Origin: Shewanella mangrovi
GTDB taxonomy: Bacteria > Pseudomonadota > Gammaproteobacteria > Enterobacterales > Shewanellaceae
Reading direction: 5' to 3'
DNA length: 64,000 nt
NCBI RefSeq assembly: GCF_000753795.1
Contig: NZ_JPEO01000002.1
Location: 528,795-592,794 of the forward strand
Shown: positions 16,031 through 24,689 of the stretch, piece by piece
Numbering within the stretch: position 1 is the stretch's first letter
Layout of the letters: each line of letters begins with the position of its first letter
Notes under the pieces: model-generated
What the model was told of the DNA's origin: nothing
The model's database searches: none
Seen by the model: the letters and a program-made list of their open reading frames with translations, nothing else
Translations under genes and position numbers: made by a program

Positions 16031-17928
16031 CCAAGCAACGCAAGTAATAACCCCAAAATCACCAAAAACTGAACCCCACATACCAGCTTAAAAAACTTCA
16101 ACGGCTCCCGTTGCAGTAACGGCACAAACTGCCCTGCCACCGCCACCCGCGCGGGCGTCGACAGTGCGGTAAAAAACTCATGGGTATCAGCATAACGATC
16201 AGCCGGATTAATACTCAGCGCACGGCGCACCGCTGCATCCATCCACGACGGCACTTCGGGCGCTAACTCAGCGATAGATTGGTATTTGAGTGCGGCAAAA
16301 TCTTTCGCGCTGCGGCACTCGGCCAACTTGCCATAAAACGGCAGTTTGCCGGTGAGCATCTCAAAAGTGATCACCGCCAGCGAGAACAGATCTGACTGCA
16401 TACTGCCGATGTGGCCGAGCAGCAACTCGGGTGCAGAATAATCGGCAGTGCCGAGAATATGGTCGCGCTCGATGGGAGAGGCGATTTCCGCCAAACCGCG
16501 CACATAACAGGAGCCGAAATCCAACAGTTTCACCCGTTTGTCTTGGCAAACCATCACGTTACCGGGCTTGAGATCACGGTGCACCATCTCTCGCCGATGC
16601 AGCGCTCTTAGCCCTGCTTCCATCTGGCTGACCAGATGCAGTGTGGTGTCAGGGTCGCATTTTTTGCCCGCCAGCCAGTTATCTAAAGGCTGGCCGTTGA
16701 GGTATTCGGTCAGGTAATACAAGGCAGATTTAGGTTGGTCGTGATCCACCAAAGCCACCACGTTTTGATGACGAATGCGGCTGCCAATCCAGCTTTCTTG
16801 CATAAAGCGCTCGATGTAGGCGGCATCATCAATGTAGTTGACCGACGGGGTTTTCATTACCGCCAACTGCCCTTGCGGGTTTTGCACCAGATACACCTGA
16901 CTGCGCTCGCTTTCGTGCAAAATTTTACGCACGCGATAGCCGTCAAGGCTTTGCCCGAGAGACATCGGTGGTGGGAAGGGTTTGCTGGATAAACGCAGAT
17001 AGAGGTCGTTTTTATCCATCGACGGCAAGCTGGCCACTTGCAGATATTGGCAGCTGAGGTTGTCGTCACTGCCGGCGGCTAACGCCAGTTCCACCAGTGA
17101 ACGGCACAGATGCTCGCAGTCTTCATCATCTTGGACGGGATGATTGACCAGATGTTCGACCAAGGAGTTATGGCTTAAGTAGCCATGAATGCCGTCGGTC
17201 ATCAGCAAAATAGCATCACCTGCTTGCAGGGCTAAGCTGCTGTAATCAATTTCTAATTTTGGTTCTAGCCCCAATGCACGGGTTAAGAATGTGCCCTCGC
17301 CTGCGCTGCCTTTACTGCAAGCATGATCGCGTGTCAGTTGGCGTAATTCGCCTTGACGCCACAGGTACACCCGCCCATCGCCCACATGCATCAGATGCAG
17401 GCTACAGGATTTAATAATGGCGGCACTAAAGGTACATACGTAACCCCGGCTGGCGTCGCGAAAATCGCGACCCAAGCCGAGTAACCATTGGTTGATGGCG
17501 GCAAGCACTCGCTGGCTGGCGGTTTGTACCGACCAACTGGCTGGCGTGGAATAATAATCGGAAAGGAAACTACTGACCGCTGTGCGCGCCGCTTGCTCGC
17601 CCGCTTCGGCGGCGCTGACGCCATCGCAAATCACTGCCGCAATCCCTTTATTGTGCAACAACTCAGATTCAGGCACGCGAATGCCGATGGCATCTTCGTT
17701 GCGCAGTTTGATGCCTGCGCTTGAGGCTTGTCCCGCCAGCAAGTGTAAGCCGCTGGCGAAGGGGAGTTCTGGCTGGCTCGCGGCAGATGTTGCCGCGCTG
17801 GCAAGGGTTCGCGCTGCAGCGTTGGCGTCTGCTGGCACTTTCATTGACGAATCGGCTGGCGCATCGGTTGCCACATCTTTTGCCACACCTTTTGCCAACT
17901 CTTTTGCCACATAAGTCGCTGAGTTCAT
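16027..17928 (-). CDS. Fused PP2C phosphatase - serine/threonine protein kinase
   Basis: A 633-residue fusion. Residues about 60-270 are a PP2C-type phosphatase with metal motifs RNEDA (79), CDGVS (102), HVGDGRVYL, LMTDGIHG and SDDNLS. Residues about 330-590 are a Hanks-type kinase with Lys in LAVMKTP, catalytic HRDLKPGN (450-457), DFG (470-472) and APE-like SAPE. A C-terminal hydrophobic helix (about 614-632) anchors it in the membrane with both enzymes in the cytoplasm. The N-terminal 50 residues are Ala-rich low complexity. GGAGGAG precedes the ATG. Its place as last gene of the nitrate assimilation operon, directly after the transporter, suggests control of nitrate uptake or assimilation; the targets are unknown. 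Confidence 0.9.
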   Translation of the reverse strand: MNSATYVAKELAKGVAKDVATDAPADSSMKVPADANAAARTLASAATSAASQPELPFASGLHLLAGQASSAGIKLRNEDAIGIRVPESELLHNKGIAAVICDGVSAAEAGEQAARTAVSSFLSDYYSTPASWSVQTASQRVLAAINQWLLGLGRDFRDASRGYVCTFSAAIIKSCSLHLMHVGDGRVYLWRQGELRQLTRDHACSKGSAGEGTFLTRALGLEPKLEIDYSSLALQAGDAILLMTDGIHGYLSHNSLVEHLVNHPVQDDEDCEHLCRSLVELALAAGSDDNLSCQYLQVASLPSMDKNDLYLRLSSKPFPPPMSLGQSLDGYRVRKILHESERSQVYLVQNPQGQLAVMKTPSVNYIDDAAYIERFMQESWIGSRIRHQNVVALVDHDQPKSALYYLTEYLNGQPLDNWLAGKKCDPDTTLHLVSQMEAGLRALHRREMVHRDLKPGNVMVCQDKRVKLLDFGSCYVRGLAEIASPIERDHILGTADYSAPELLLGHIGSMQSDLFSLAVITFEMLTGKLPFYGKLAECRSAKDFAALKYQSIAELAPEVPSWMDAAVRRALSINPADRYADTHEFFTALSTPARVAVAGQFVPLLQREPLKFFKLVCGVQFLVILGLLLALLG

Positions 17929-18037
17929 CGGCGCTCCTCCCTTCCATTTTCACGCCAGAAACGCGTTACCCGCGCCCTTATGACTGGCGCGGGTTTCATA
18001 CGGTTTACCGCAGTAAACGGCGAACGTATCGCTTGGA

Positions 18038-19504
18038 TTAACTGACGCTGATCAGCGTCACTTCGCCGTTTTCATCCACTTCCGCCATATGGCCTTGCGG
18101 CTCGCGCATCAGCAGCAAACAGGCCACACCGAACAGCGCGGAAACCGCAATGGTGTAGAAGAAGGCTTGTACTGACACTAAAGAGTAGACGGTCAGGAAG
18201 AACACCGCACCCACGTTACCGTACGCGCCCGTCATACCGGCGATTTGGCCAGTTAAACGGCGTTTAATCAACGGCACTGCGGCGAATACGGCACCTTCAC
18301 CCGCTTGGACGAAGAATGAGCAAGCCATTACCGCAACAACCGCTAACGGTAGGCTCCAGCTGGCATCAATCTGTGCCACGGTGAAGTAACCCGCAGCTAA
18401 GCCTGCAGTTAAAATCAACAGGGTCGATTTACGGCCAAAACGGTCTGAAATCCAACCGCCGCCTGGGCGAGACATCAGGTTCATAAAGGCGTATGAAGAA
18501 GCCACCATACCCGCTTGCGCCAAACCTAAGCTGAAGGTTTCAGCGAAAAACATTGGCAACATCGACACTACCGCCAGCTCAGAGCCGAAGGTCGAGAAGT
18601 ACAATACGTTCAGTACGGCCACTTGCTTAAATTGATAACGTTCAAACTCAGGCACTTCTTTTTCAAATACATGACGGTTAACTTGCCAAGTATTATAAAA
18701 ATCAATCACTAACAGTACAGCTAGCACCACAATCACTGCCGTAACCATGGTTGGCGTCAGCATTTTCACGCCTGCTGGAGAGAGCTTCCAACACAGCAAA
18801 CCGAGCGTAGCGTACATTGGCAGTTTCATCAGCAGCAACAACCAGAAATCGCCTTTGCTGGTCACTTCCATCGCGCCAGATTTCTTTGGCTTGAAATAAG
18901 TTGAGCCTTTCGGGGTATCACTGGCACCGATGTAATAGATCACACCGATGATAATGCTCATTACACCAGTCAGCGCAATTGCTACACGCCAGCCGTAAGG
19001 TTCGCCAATGGCCAGTGCTAACACAGGCAAAGAGAACGCAGCTGCCGCTGAACCAAAGTTACCCCAGCCGCCGTAGATGCCTTCTGCGGTGCCCAGCTCT
19101 TTGGCAGGGAACCATTCACTGATCATGCGGATACCCACCACGAAGCCTGCACCAATAAAGCCCAGCAGGAAGCGAGCAATCGCTAACTGGATGAAGCTGT
19201 CAGCAAAGGCAAACAGGAAACAAGGCGCTGAACAGATAATCAGCAACGACGAGTACACTTTGCGCGGACCGAATTTGTCGGTCACCATGCCGATGACCAC
19301 CCGCGCAGGAATAGTCAACGCCACGTTCAGGATCAACAGGGTTTTGACTTGCTCCTTGGTAAGCCCCAAGCTTTCGCTAATAAGGCTCATCAACGGCGCA
19401 GCGTTAAACCACACCACGAATGACACAAAGAACGCCATCCAACTCAAGTGCATGATTTTCATCTTGCCCTTGAACGAAAACAGATTAAATTTTTCCTGAC
19501 TCAT
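18038..19504 (-). CDS. Nitrate/nitrite transporter, NarK/NasA type (MFS)
   Basis: A 488-residue, 12-helix MFS protein of the nitrate/nitrite porter family. The nitrate signatures are visible as GWGNFGSAAAAF in TM5 and GAYGNVGAVFF in TM11, with the substrate Arg in the first half (NVALTIPARVVIGMVTDKFGPRK). It imports nitrate for the assimilatory enzymes encoded upstream in the same operon. The ATG at 19504 is chosen over 19525 because AGGAG stands seven bases before it and it clears the nirD stop by two bases. The length is normal for the family. Confidence 0.92.
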   Translation of the reverse strand: MSQEKFNLFSFKGKMKIMHLSWMAFFVSFVVWFNAAPLMSLISESLGLTKEQVKTLLILNVALTIPARVVIGMVTDKFGPRKVYSSLLIICSAPCFLFAFADSFIQLAIARFLLGFIGAGFVVGIRMISEWFPAKELGTAEGIYGGWGNFGSAAAAFSLPVLALAIGEPYGWRVAIALTGVMSIIIGVIYYIGASDTPKGSTYFKPKKSGAMEVTSKGDFWLLLLMKLPMYATLGLLCWKLSPAGVKMLTPTMVTAVIVVLAVLLVIDFYNTWQVNRHVFEKEVPEFERYQFKQVAVLNVLYFSTFGSELAVVSMLPMFFAETFSLGLAQAGMVASSYAFMNLMSRPGGGWISDRFGRKSTLLILTAGLAAGYFTVAQIDASWSLPLAVVAVMACSFFVQAGEGAVFAAVPLIKRRLTGQIAGMTGAYGNVGAVFFLTVYSLVSVQAFFYTIAVSALFGVACLLLMREPQGHMAEVDENGEVTLISVS

Positions 19505-19506
19505 GA

Positions 19507-19830
19507 TTATGCTCCTGCCAGCCAAACGCCGGTTTCATCAATTCGAACAGCCACTTTCTCAGCGCTGAGCTGTGGTTCTTCCAAACACTCACCTGTGGTG
19601 AGGCGATAATGTTGCTTATACAGCGGTGAGCAGACGTACAACTCACCGGCTAATTCACAAATCTGGCCGCGTGCCAGCAGGCTAACGCCGCTGGCTGGGT
19701 CACGGTTATCCAGCGCAAATACGCCTTGTTGTCCCAGATTAAAAATCGCCACAGCACGCCCAGCGACCCAGGCGGCGATACCTTTTCCTACCGGCAATGC
19801 GGAGGGATCACATACTCTTTCCCAGCTCAT
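19507..19830 (-). CDS. nirD: Nitrite reductase (NADH) small subunit
   Basis: A 107-residue Rieske-fold small subunit, beginning SWERVCDPSALPVGKGIAAW. As in other NirD proteins the Rieske Cys/His ligands are absent, so it binds no cluster and acts as the partner of NirB. Its start overlaps the nirB stop by 4 bp (ATGA), indicating translational coupling. Together they reduce nitrite to ammonium with NAD(P)H in the cytoplasm. Confidence 0.92.
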   Translation of the reverse strand: MSWERVCDPSALPVGKGIAAWVAGRAVAIFNLGQQGVFALDNRDPASGVSLLARGQICELAGELYVCSPLYKQHYRLTTGECLEEPQLSAEKVAVRIDETGVWLAGA

Positions 19831-22385
19831 AGGGTTTCCTCCTCAGCTGCTGGTGTTAGATTGATGGCGGGAATACGTTGCCCGCGCACCCGTTGGTATG
19901 GCAAAGCAGCCGCAGTTGGCGCCGCTTGCGGATTGACAAACTCACTGAAGCGCGCGCGCAGTTCAGGGGTTTCAACACTGGTTTTCCACTCGCATTGGTA
20001 GCTATCCACCACAGCTTGCATCTGGCTTAACAGCTCATCGCCGATGCCGAGCGAGTCTTCCAAAATCACTTGTTTGAGGTAATCAAGGCCGCCGTCGAGG
20101 CTTTCGAGCCAGACGGAGGTACGTTGCAGCTTGTCAGCAGTGCGCACGTAGAACATCAACACTTTGTCGATAAGCTCAACCAATTCGGCATCGTTCAAAT
20201 CGCTGGCGAACAGGTCGGCGTGACGGGGTTTCATGCCACCGTTACCGCAGACATAGAGGTTCCAGCCTTTGTCGGTCGCAATCACGCCGATATCTTTGCC
20301 TTGGGCTTCGGCGCATTCTCGGGTACAGCCCGATACCGCCATTTTCAGTTTGTGTGGTGAGCGCAAGCCCTTGTAACGGTTCTCTAACTCAATCGCCATG
20401 CCGACTGAGTTTTGCACCCCGTAGCGGCACCAAGTGCTGCCGACACAAGACTTCACGGTACGCAGTGATTTTCCGTAGGCGTGGCCGGTTTCAAACCCAG
20501 CGGCGATCAGTTGCTCCCAAATTTCTGGCAGTTCAGATAACTTGGCGCCGAACAGATCGATGCGCTGACCACCGGTGATTTTGGTGTAGAGGTCGTAACG
20601 TTTGGCCACTTCGCCGATAGCAATCAGTTTGTCGGGGGTGATTTCGCCACCGGCGATGCGCGGTACGACGGAGTAAGTGCCATCTTTTTGCAGGTTGCCG
20701 AGGAAAGCATCGTTAGTGTCTTGCAGTTGATCACGGCTGTCTGACAACACATGGCCGTTGTAGAGCGAGGCAAAAATTGACGCGGCCGCAGGCTGGCAAG
20801 TGTTACAACCCACGCCATGCACGTGTGATTTACCGTGTTTGGCCAGCAAGGTGGCGAAGTCTTTAATACCTTCCACTTGGCACAGGTGGAACAGCTCCTG
20901 ACGGCTGTACTCGAAGTGGCTGCACAGGGCTTTGCTCACTTCAACACCTTGCGCGCTCAAGCCTTCGTTGATCACCTTCTGCACACTGGCAGAGCAACCA
21001 CCGCAGCCAGACGCCGCTTTGGTACAACGCTTGATATCACCAAGCGACGCCGCACCATCGGCCACGGCTTTGAGAATGCTGCCACGGCTCACCTGATGAC
21101 AAGAGCAGATCAAATCGTTATTGGATTTTGGCAAGGCAGGCGCATCACCCGACAGCAACAAGGCGGCCGCGCTACCTTCAATCTTGTGGCCGCTGAGATA
21201 GAGGTTCAGCAGCGTGCCGTAATCACTGGTATCGCCCACCAGCAGCGCGCCGGTGATCACGTTACCTTCATCATTGAGCCACAGTTTTTTGTAGATGCCT
21301 GCAGGCTCATCCATCAGTTCAACAAAACGGCTGTCTTCGCTACCGCGGCTGTTACCAATGGCAGCCACATCCACGCCCATCAATTTGAGCTTGGTGCTCA
21401 TATCGGCACCTAAGAAGTCACCGTGGTGTTTTTCGGCAATTTCAAGTGAATGAACAATATGCCCTAACGCCACTTTCGCCATTTGGTAGCCGGGTGCGAC
21501 TAAACCAAAGATGCGGTCTTGCCAGCTGGCGCATTCACCAATGGCGTAAACATCCGCCACTGTGGTTTGGCAGAAGTTATCGACCGCGTAACCGCCGCGG
21601 GCGCCTTTTTCCAGCGCGCAGCTGTCAGACAGGTTGTCGTATGGGCGAATACCGGCAGAGAACACCAGCATGTCAGTATCGAGCAATTCGCCATCGGCAA
21701 ACTTGAGGCGCAGACGGCCAGTTTCACCATCAACGATCTCTTGCGTCACTTTGCTGGTGTGGATTTCCACCCCGAGAGCGGCGATTTTGGCCTTCAGCAG
21801 TGCGCCAGCTTTGGCATCCAACTGTACCGGCATCAACTGTGGGGCAAACTCCACCACGTGGGTTTTTAATCCGAGCAGTTTCAGCGCATTGGCCGCTTCC
21901 AAGCCGAGCAGACCACCACCAATTACCACACCGGTTTTGGCATTTTTAGCGGCCGCTTCAATCGCCAGCAGATCGTCAGTGGTGCGATACACCATGCAAC
22001 CTTCGCGATCGCGGCCATTAATCGGTGGCACAAAACCGTAAGAGCCTGTGGCTAACACCAGCTTGTCGTAACTTTCACGAGTACCATCAGCCAGTAGCAG
22101 TGATTTGGCGTCATTGTCGATGCCGACCACAGTGGCACCCAGTTTCAAACTCACGCCCCACTCGGCATATTGCTCGGCGGTGGTCATGGCTAAATCGTCC
22201 AGCGCAGCGCCATTAAAGTAAGACGATAGCTGCACGCGATCGTATGCCACGCGTTTTTCGGCGCCGATGACTAACACATCCAGATGCTGCTGCAGGCCTT
22301 GCTCGCACAGCTGTTCAACAAAGTTGTGGCCCACCATGCCGTTGCCGACGACCACTAATTTTGGCTTTGATTCAAAGTTTGACAT
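19827..22385 (-). CDS. nirB: Assimilatory nitrite reductase (NAD(P)H) large subunit
   Basis: An 852-residue multidomain flavo-siroheme enzyme that reduces nitrite to ammonium. In order: FAD/NAD-binding domains (VVVGNGMVG at 10, VVIGGGLLGLEAA near 150), a BFD-like [2Fe-2S] domain (CSCHQV about 430, then CGGC), a second Cys pair (CNTCQP), ferredoxin-like halves, and the siroheme/[4Fe-4S] site (STWCRYG, then SGCTRECAEAQ). GDELL-type C-terminus. The length is typical of NirB. It sits after a 272-bp leader with a terminator-like hairpin and directly before nirD. Confidence 0.96.
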   Translation of the reverse strand: MSNFESKPKLVVVGNGMVGHNFVEQLCEQGLQQHLDVLVIGAEKRVAYDRVQLSSYFNGAALDDLAMTTAEQYAEWGVSLKLGATVVGIDNDAKSLLLADGTRESYDKLVLATGSYGFVPPINGRDREGCMVYRTTDDLLAIEAAAKNAKTGVVIGGGLLGLEAANALKLLGLKTHVVEFAPQLMPVQLDAKAGALLKAKIAALGVEIHTSKVTQEIVDGETGRLRLKFADGELLDTDMLVFSAGIRPYDNLSDSCALEKGARGGYAVDNFCQTTVADVYAIGECASWQDRIFGLVAPGYQMAKVALGHIVHSLEIAEKHHGDFLGADMSTKLKLMGVDVAAIGNSRGSEDSRFVELMDEPAGIYKKLWLNDEGNVITGALLVGDTSDYGTLLNLYLSGHKIEGSAAALLLSGDAPALPKSNNDLICSCHQVSRGSILKAVADGAASLGDIKRCTKAASGCGGCSASVQKVINEGLSAQGVEVSKALCSHFEYSRQELFHLCQVEGIKDFATLLAKHGKSHVHGVGCNTCQPAAASIFASLYNGHVLSDSRDQLQDTNDAFLGNLQKDGTYSVVPRIAGGEITPDKLIAIGEVAKRYDLYTKITGGQRIDLFGAKLSELPEIWEQLIAAGFETGHAYGKSLRTVKSCVGSTWCRYGVQNSVGMAIELENRYKGLRSPHKLKMAVSGCTRECAEAQGKDIGVIATDKGWNLYVCGNGGMKPRHADLFASDLNDAELVELIDKVLMFYVRTADKLQRTSVWLESLDGGLDYLKQVILEDSLGIGDELLSQMQAVVDSYQCEWKTSVETPELRARFSEFVNPQAAPTAAALPYQRVRGQRIPAINLTPAAEEETL

Positions 22386-22484
22386 ACCTTTCTCCCGTGC
22401 TCACTGGCCTTACTGGTATTGAATCCGCTGCGAACAGCGATGCTTCAAACTGATAAAAATGCTGTAAAAACAATCTACAAAAAC

Positions 22485-22560
22485 AAAAGGCGCCAACCTG
22501 CCCTCGCTCGACAGCCGCGAATTCGCGAGCTCACTGAGCGTGAGGAGATTGGCGCCTTTG
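22485..22560 (-). promoter_or_regulatory. Terminator/antiterminator leader upstream of nirB
   Basis: Read on the minus strand, AAAGGCGCCAA (22559-22549) pairs perfectly over 11 bp with TTGGCGCCTTT (22496-22486) and is followed by T-rich sequence, as in an intrinsic terminator. The 52-nt interior holds two further hairpins: CGCGAATTCGCG (22516-22527) and CTCAC-N5-GTGAG (22530-22544). It lies about 100-175 nt upstream of the nirB start in a 272-bp gap inside the operon. This fits the nitrate-responsive attenuation known for nas operons (NasR or NasS/NasT with ANTAR RNA), but a canonical ANTAR hexaloop pair was not found. Confidence 0.6.
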
Positions 22561-22657
22561 CCATGGTTAAATTTTCAGTTAATCCGCGCGATGCCCCTTG
22601 GGTGCTATTCGCTGCGGTTGCCCCCCGAAGGTGGCCAAACAATATCGGTAACGCTAT

Positions 22658-23839
22658 CTACGCGGCAGCAACGTGCTGCAACAACTGCTGTGCTAACTTG
22701 TCCATGCTGATGCCGCAGTGCATCGATTTCTGTCTGAGCAGTTGAAATGCTTCTTGCTCATCACGGCAGCCTTGCTTAATCAACACGCGACACAGGGCGT
22801 CGATTGCTGGGTTGGCCAGCCCTTTACCACTGGTGGCTAATGCCAATGCCGAGTCGGCTGTTGCCGCTTTGCCAAGCAGCAACAAAATGGCGGCCAAGGT
22901 GGCATTCACCGCGGCGGCTTGCAGGCTGTTATCGCTGGCACCTGGACGCGCCATATCTGCAAAACGGGCTAATACTTCGTCATCGGTGCCGAGCAGTTGT
23001 AACTGTGCTTGGGTACCTTGTGGCGCACATGGGTGCAACAGTTCACACGTCACCGCACCATTGCGCCAAAACACCAATTCATTCTCAACTCGTGGGTTGA
23101 TCTCCGCTTCACCTTGATGACCACGGAAAATCAAAATTTGTTGTGGCTGACTGTATGCCGCCATCGCGCTCAGCACCGCCAGATAGTGATCATCTAAGCC
23201 GTGATGGAAATAAGTCCGCACACCGTATTGGCAGTTTGCTGGGTTGAAGAAACGCACCGCTTGAGTCAGTAAGCTACGTAAGCCCAAGGTACGATGCAGT
23301 TCACGAATACGTGACCACAGCGGCAGCATGCTATCGAGCGCCATATAGACGACGCCTTTGCTATCGAGCGCTTTGGCAGCACTCTTGGCATCAATCGCAG
23401 TAGGAATGCCCGCTTGTTTCACAAACGCCGCCACATGATTGCGCTTAGGTGAGGCTAATTCATCACCATGCAGCAATACCCGTTGGCCTTTTTTGCCAAG
23501 ACGCAGTGCTGCAAACAGCAACCACGGAAACTGCTCGCGCTTACCGGCATAACACGGCCAATCCAAGCTCACCGCCAGCTCAGGTACGCTGACAAATACA
23601 CTGAAATCCCGTAAGCCCAGCGCCGCACCGGCGACTTCCTCGGCGGTTTCGCCGCGATGACGCATGATCATCAGCAATGCGCCAAATTGCAGGTCATCCA
23701 TGTCACCCTTGGCCCATAAGTGGATCATGGCGCGGGTTTCGTCGACCGTCAGCGTGCGCGCTTTCTTGGGGCCAGCGGCCAAGGCATGCACCAGTTCACG
23801 GGCAGTGATGTTAAACTCAACATTAACCGGCGATAGCAT
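22658..23839 (-). CDS. TrpD2/YbiB-like glycosyltransferase-fold protein
   Basis: A 393-residue relative of anthranilate phosphoribosyltransferase, of the YbiB/TrpD2 branch. The N-terminal helical domain (TVDETRAMIHLWAKGDMDDLQFGALLMIMRHRGET) and the phosphoribosyl fold (LHGDELASPKRN) are recognisable. The TrpD catalytic KHGN-type PRPP motif is degenerate, and YbiB-type proteins are reported to bind nucleic acid, so this is probably not an enzyme of tryptophan synthesis. It overlaps the methyltransferase gene by 17 bp. Such proteins recur in assimilatory nitrate operons, where their role is not settled. Confidence 0.8.
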   Translation of the reverse strand: MLSPVNVEFNITARELVHALAAGPKKARTLTVDETRAMIHLWAKGDMDDLQFGALLMIMRHRGETAEEVAGAALGLRDFSVFVSVPELAVSLDWPCYAGKREQFPWLLFAALRLGKKGQRVLLHGDELASPKRNHVAAFVKQAGIPTAIDAKSAAKALDSKGVVYMALDSMLPLWSRIRELHRTLGLRSLLTQAVRFFNPANCQYGVRTYFHHGLDDHYLAVLSAMAAYSQPQQILIFRGHQGEAEINPRVENELVFWRNGAVTCELLHPCAPQGTQAQLQLLGTDDEVLARFADMARPGASDNSLQAAAVNATLAAILLLLGKAATADSALALATSGKGLANPAIDALCRVLIKQGCRDEQEAFQLLRQKSMHCGISMDKLAQQLLQHVAAA

Positions 23840-24689
23840 GGCGCAGCCCTCCGCTCACAGATACCTTCTGTTCGCCAACGTCGATGTCGTTGAGCAGCTG
23901 TTGTAACTCACGCCCCACGGCAACCACTTCACCGATGATCATCAGGGTTGGGCCTTCGCTGCTGATGGTCTTTGCCACCGCCGCCATAGTGCCCACTGTG
24001 GCATAGTGCAGTTGTTGGCTGTCACGGCAACCGGCGCTGATAAACACCATAGGTAACTCGCTTGAACCACCAGCGAGCAGCAAAGACGCCGCGATTTTCT
24101 GCGCTTGGTCTTTGCCCATGTAGAACACCAGTGTGCTACCGAGATCGAGCAGTGCACGCCAGTGGTGAGTAGTGTCGCCACTGGCTTGATGGCCCGTCAC
24201 TAAGGTGACCGAGCGTGATACACCGCGATGGGTTAGCGGAATTGCGGCAGCCGCGGCACAGCCTAATGCGGCAGTCACGCCCGCCACAAATTGCGATTTA
24301 ATGCCATGCTCGGCTAAAAACAGCGCTTCTTCAGTGCCACGACCAAACACATTGGGATCACCGCCTTTGAGGCGCAACACTTTTAAACCCCGTTGTGCCA
24401 GCGACAGTAGCTTGTGGTTGATTGCATCTTGGCTGGAAGATACCTTGCCACCGCACACTACGCCGCCGCGTTTGCCCATGTCGTAACGCTCGCAGCTTTC
24501 TGGCAACAGCCCCAGAATGTCGCTATCGACCAGCGCGTCAAACACCACAGCTTCTGCTGTACTAATCAATTTGAATGCCGCTAAGGTCAGGTTGCCCAAA
24601 CTGCCACAGCCTGCACCGACTAACGCCACTTCACCCGCAGCTAACTGTGGCAATTGGCTACTCGCCAACATCGCTTGCATGTTATGCAT
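23823..24689 (-). CDS. cobA: Uroporphyrinogen-III C-methyltransferase (siroheme synthesis)
   Basis: A 288-residue SAM-dependent methyltransferase of the SUMT/CobA type. Motifs: VGAGCGSLGNLTLAA at the N-terminus, LRLKGGDPNVFGRG in the middle, PLTHRGVSRSVTLVTGH, and FYMGKDQAQKIA. It converts uroporphyrinogen III to precorrin-2, supplying siroheme for NirB, which explains its place in the operon. It lacks the CysG dehydrogenase/chelatase part, so a separate enzyme must finish siroheme. It overlaps both neighbours (8 and 17 bp). Confidence 0.93.
   Translation of the reverse strand: MHNMQAMLASSQLPQLAAGEVALVGAGCGSLGNLTLAAFKLISTAEAVVFDALVDSDILGLLPESCERYDMGKRGGVVCGGKVSSSQDAINHKLLSLAQRGLKVLRLKGGDPNVFGRGTEEALFLAEHGIKSQFVAGVTAALGCAAAAAIPLTHRGVSRSVTLVTGHQASGDTTHHWRALLDLGSTLVFYMGKDQAQKIAASLLLAGGSSELPMVFISAGCRDSQQLHYATVGTMAAVAKTISSEGPTLMIIGEVVAVGRELQQLLNDIDVGEQKVSVSGGLRHAIAG

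Noticed and set aside
15674..16047. Overlapping small open frames on both strands in the hairpin region
   Set aside because: They run through hairpins and repeats, contradict each other, and have no ribosome binding site or protein-like composition.
19726..23200. Many long antisense frames opposite nirB and the TrpD2-like gene
   Set aside because: They mirror codon bias of the real genes on the minus strand and have no motif or start signal.
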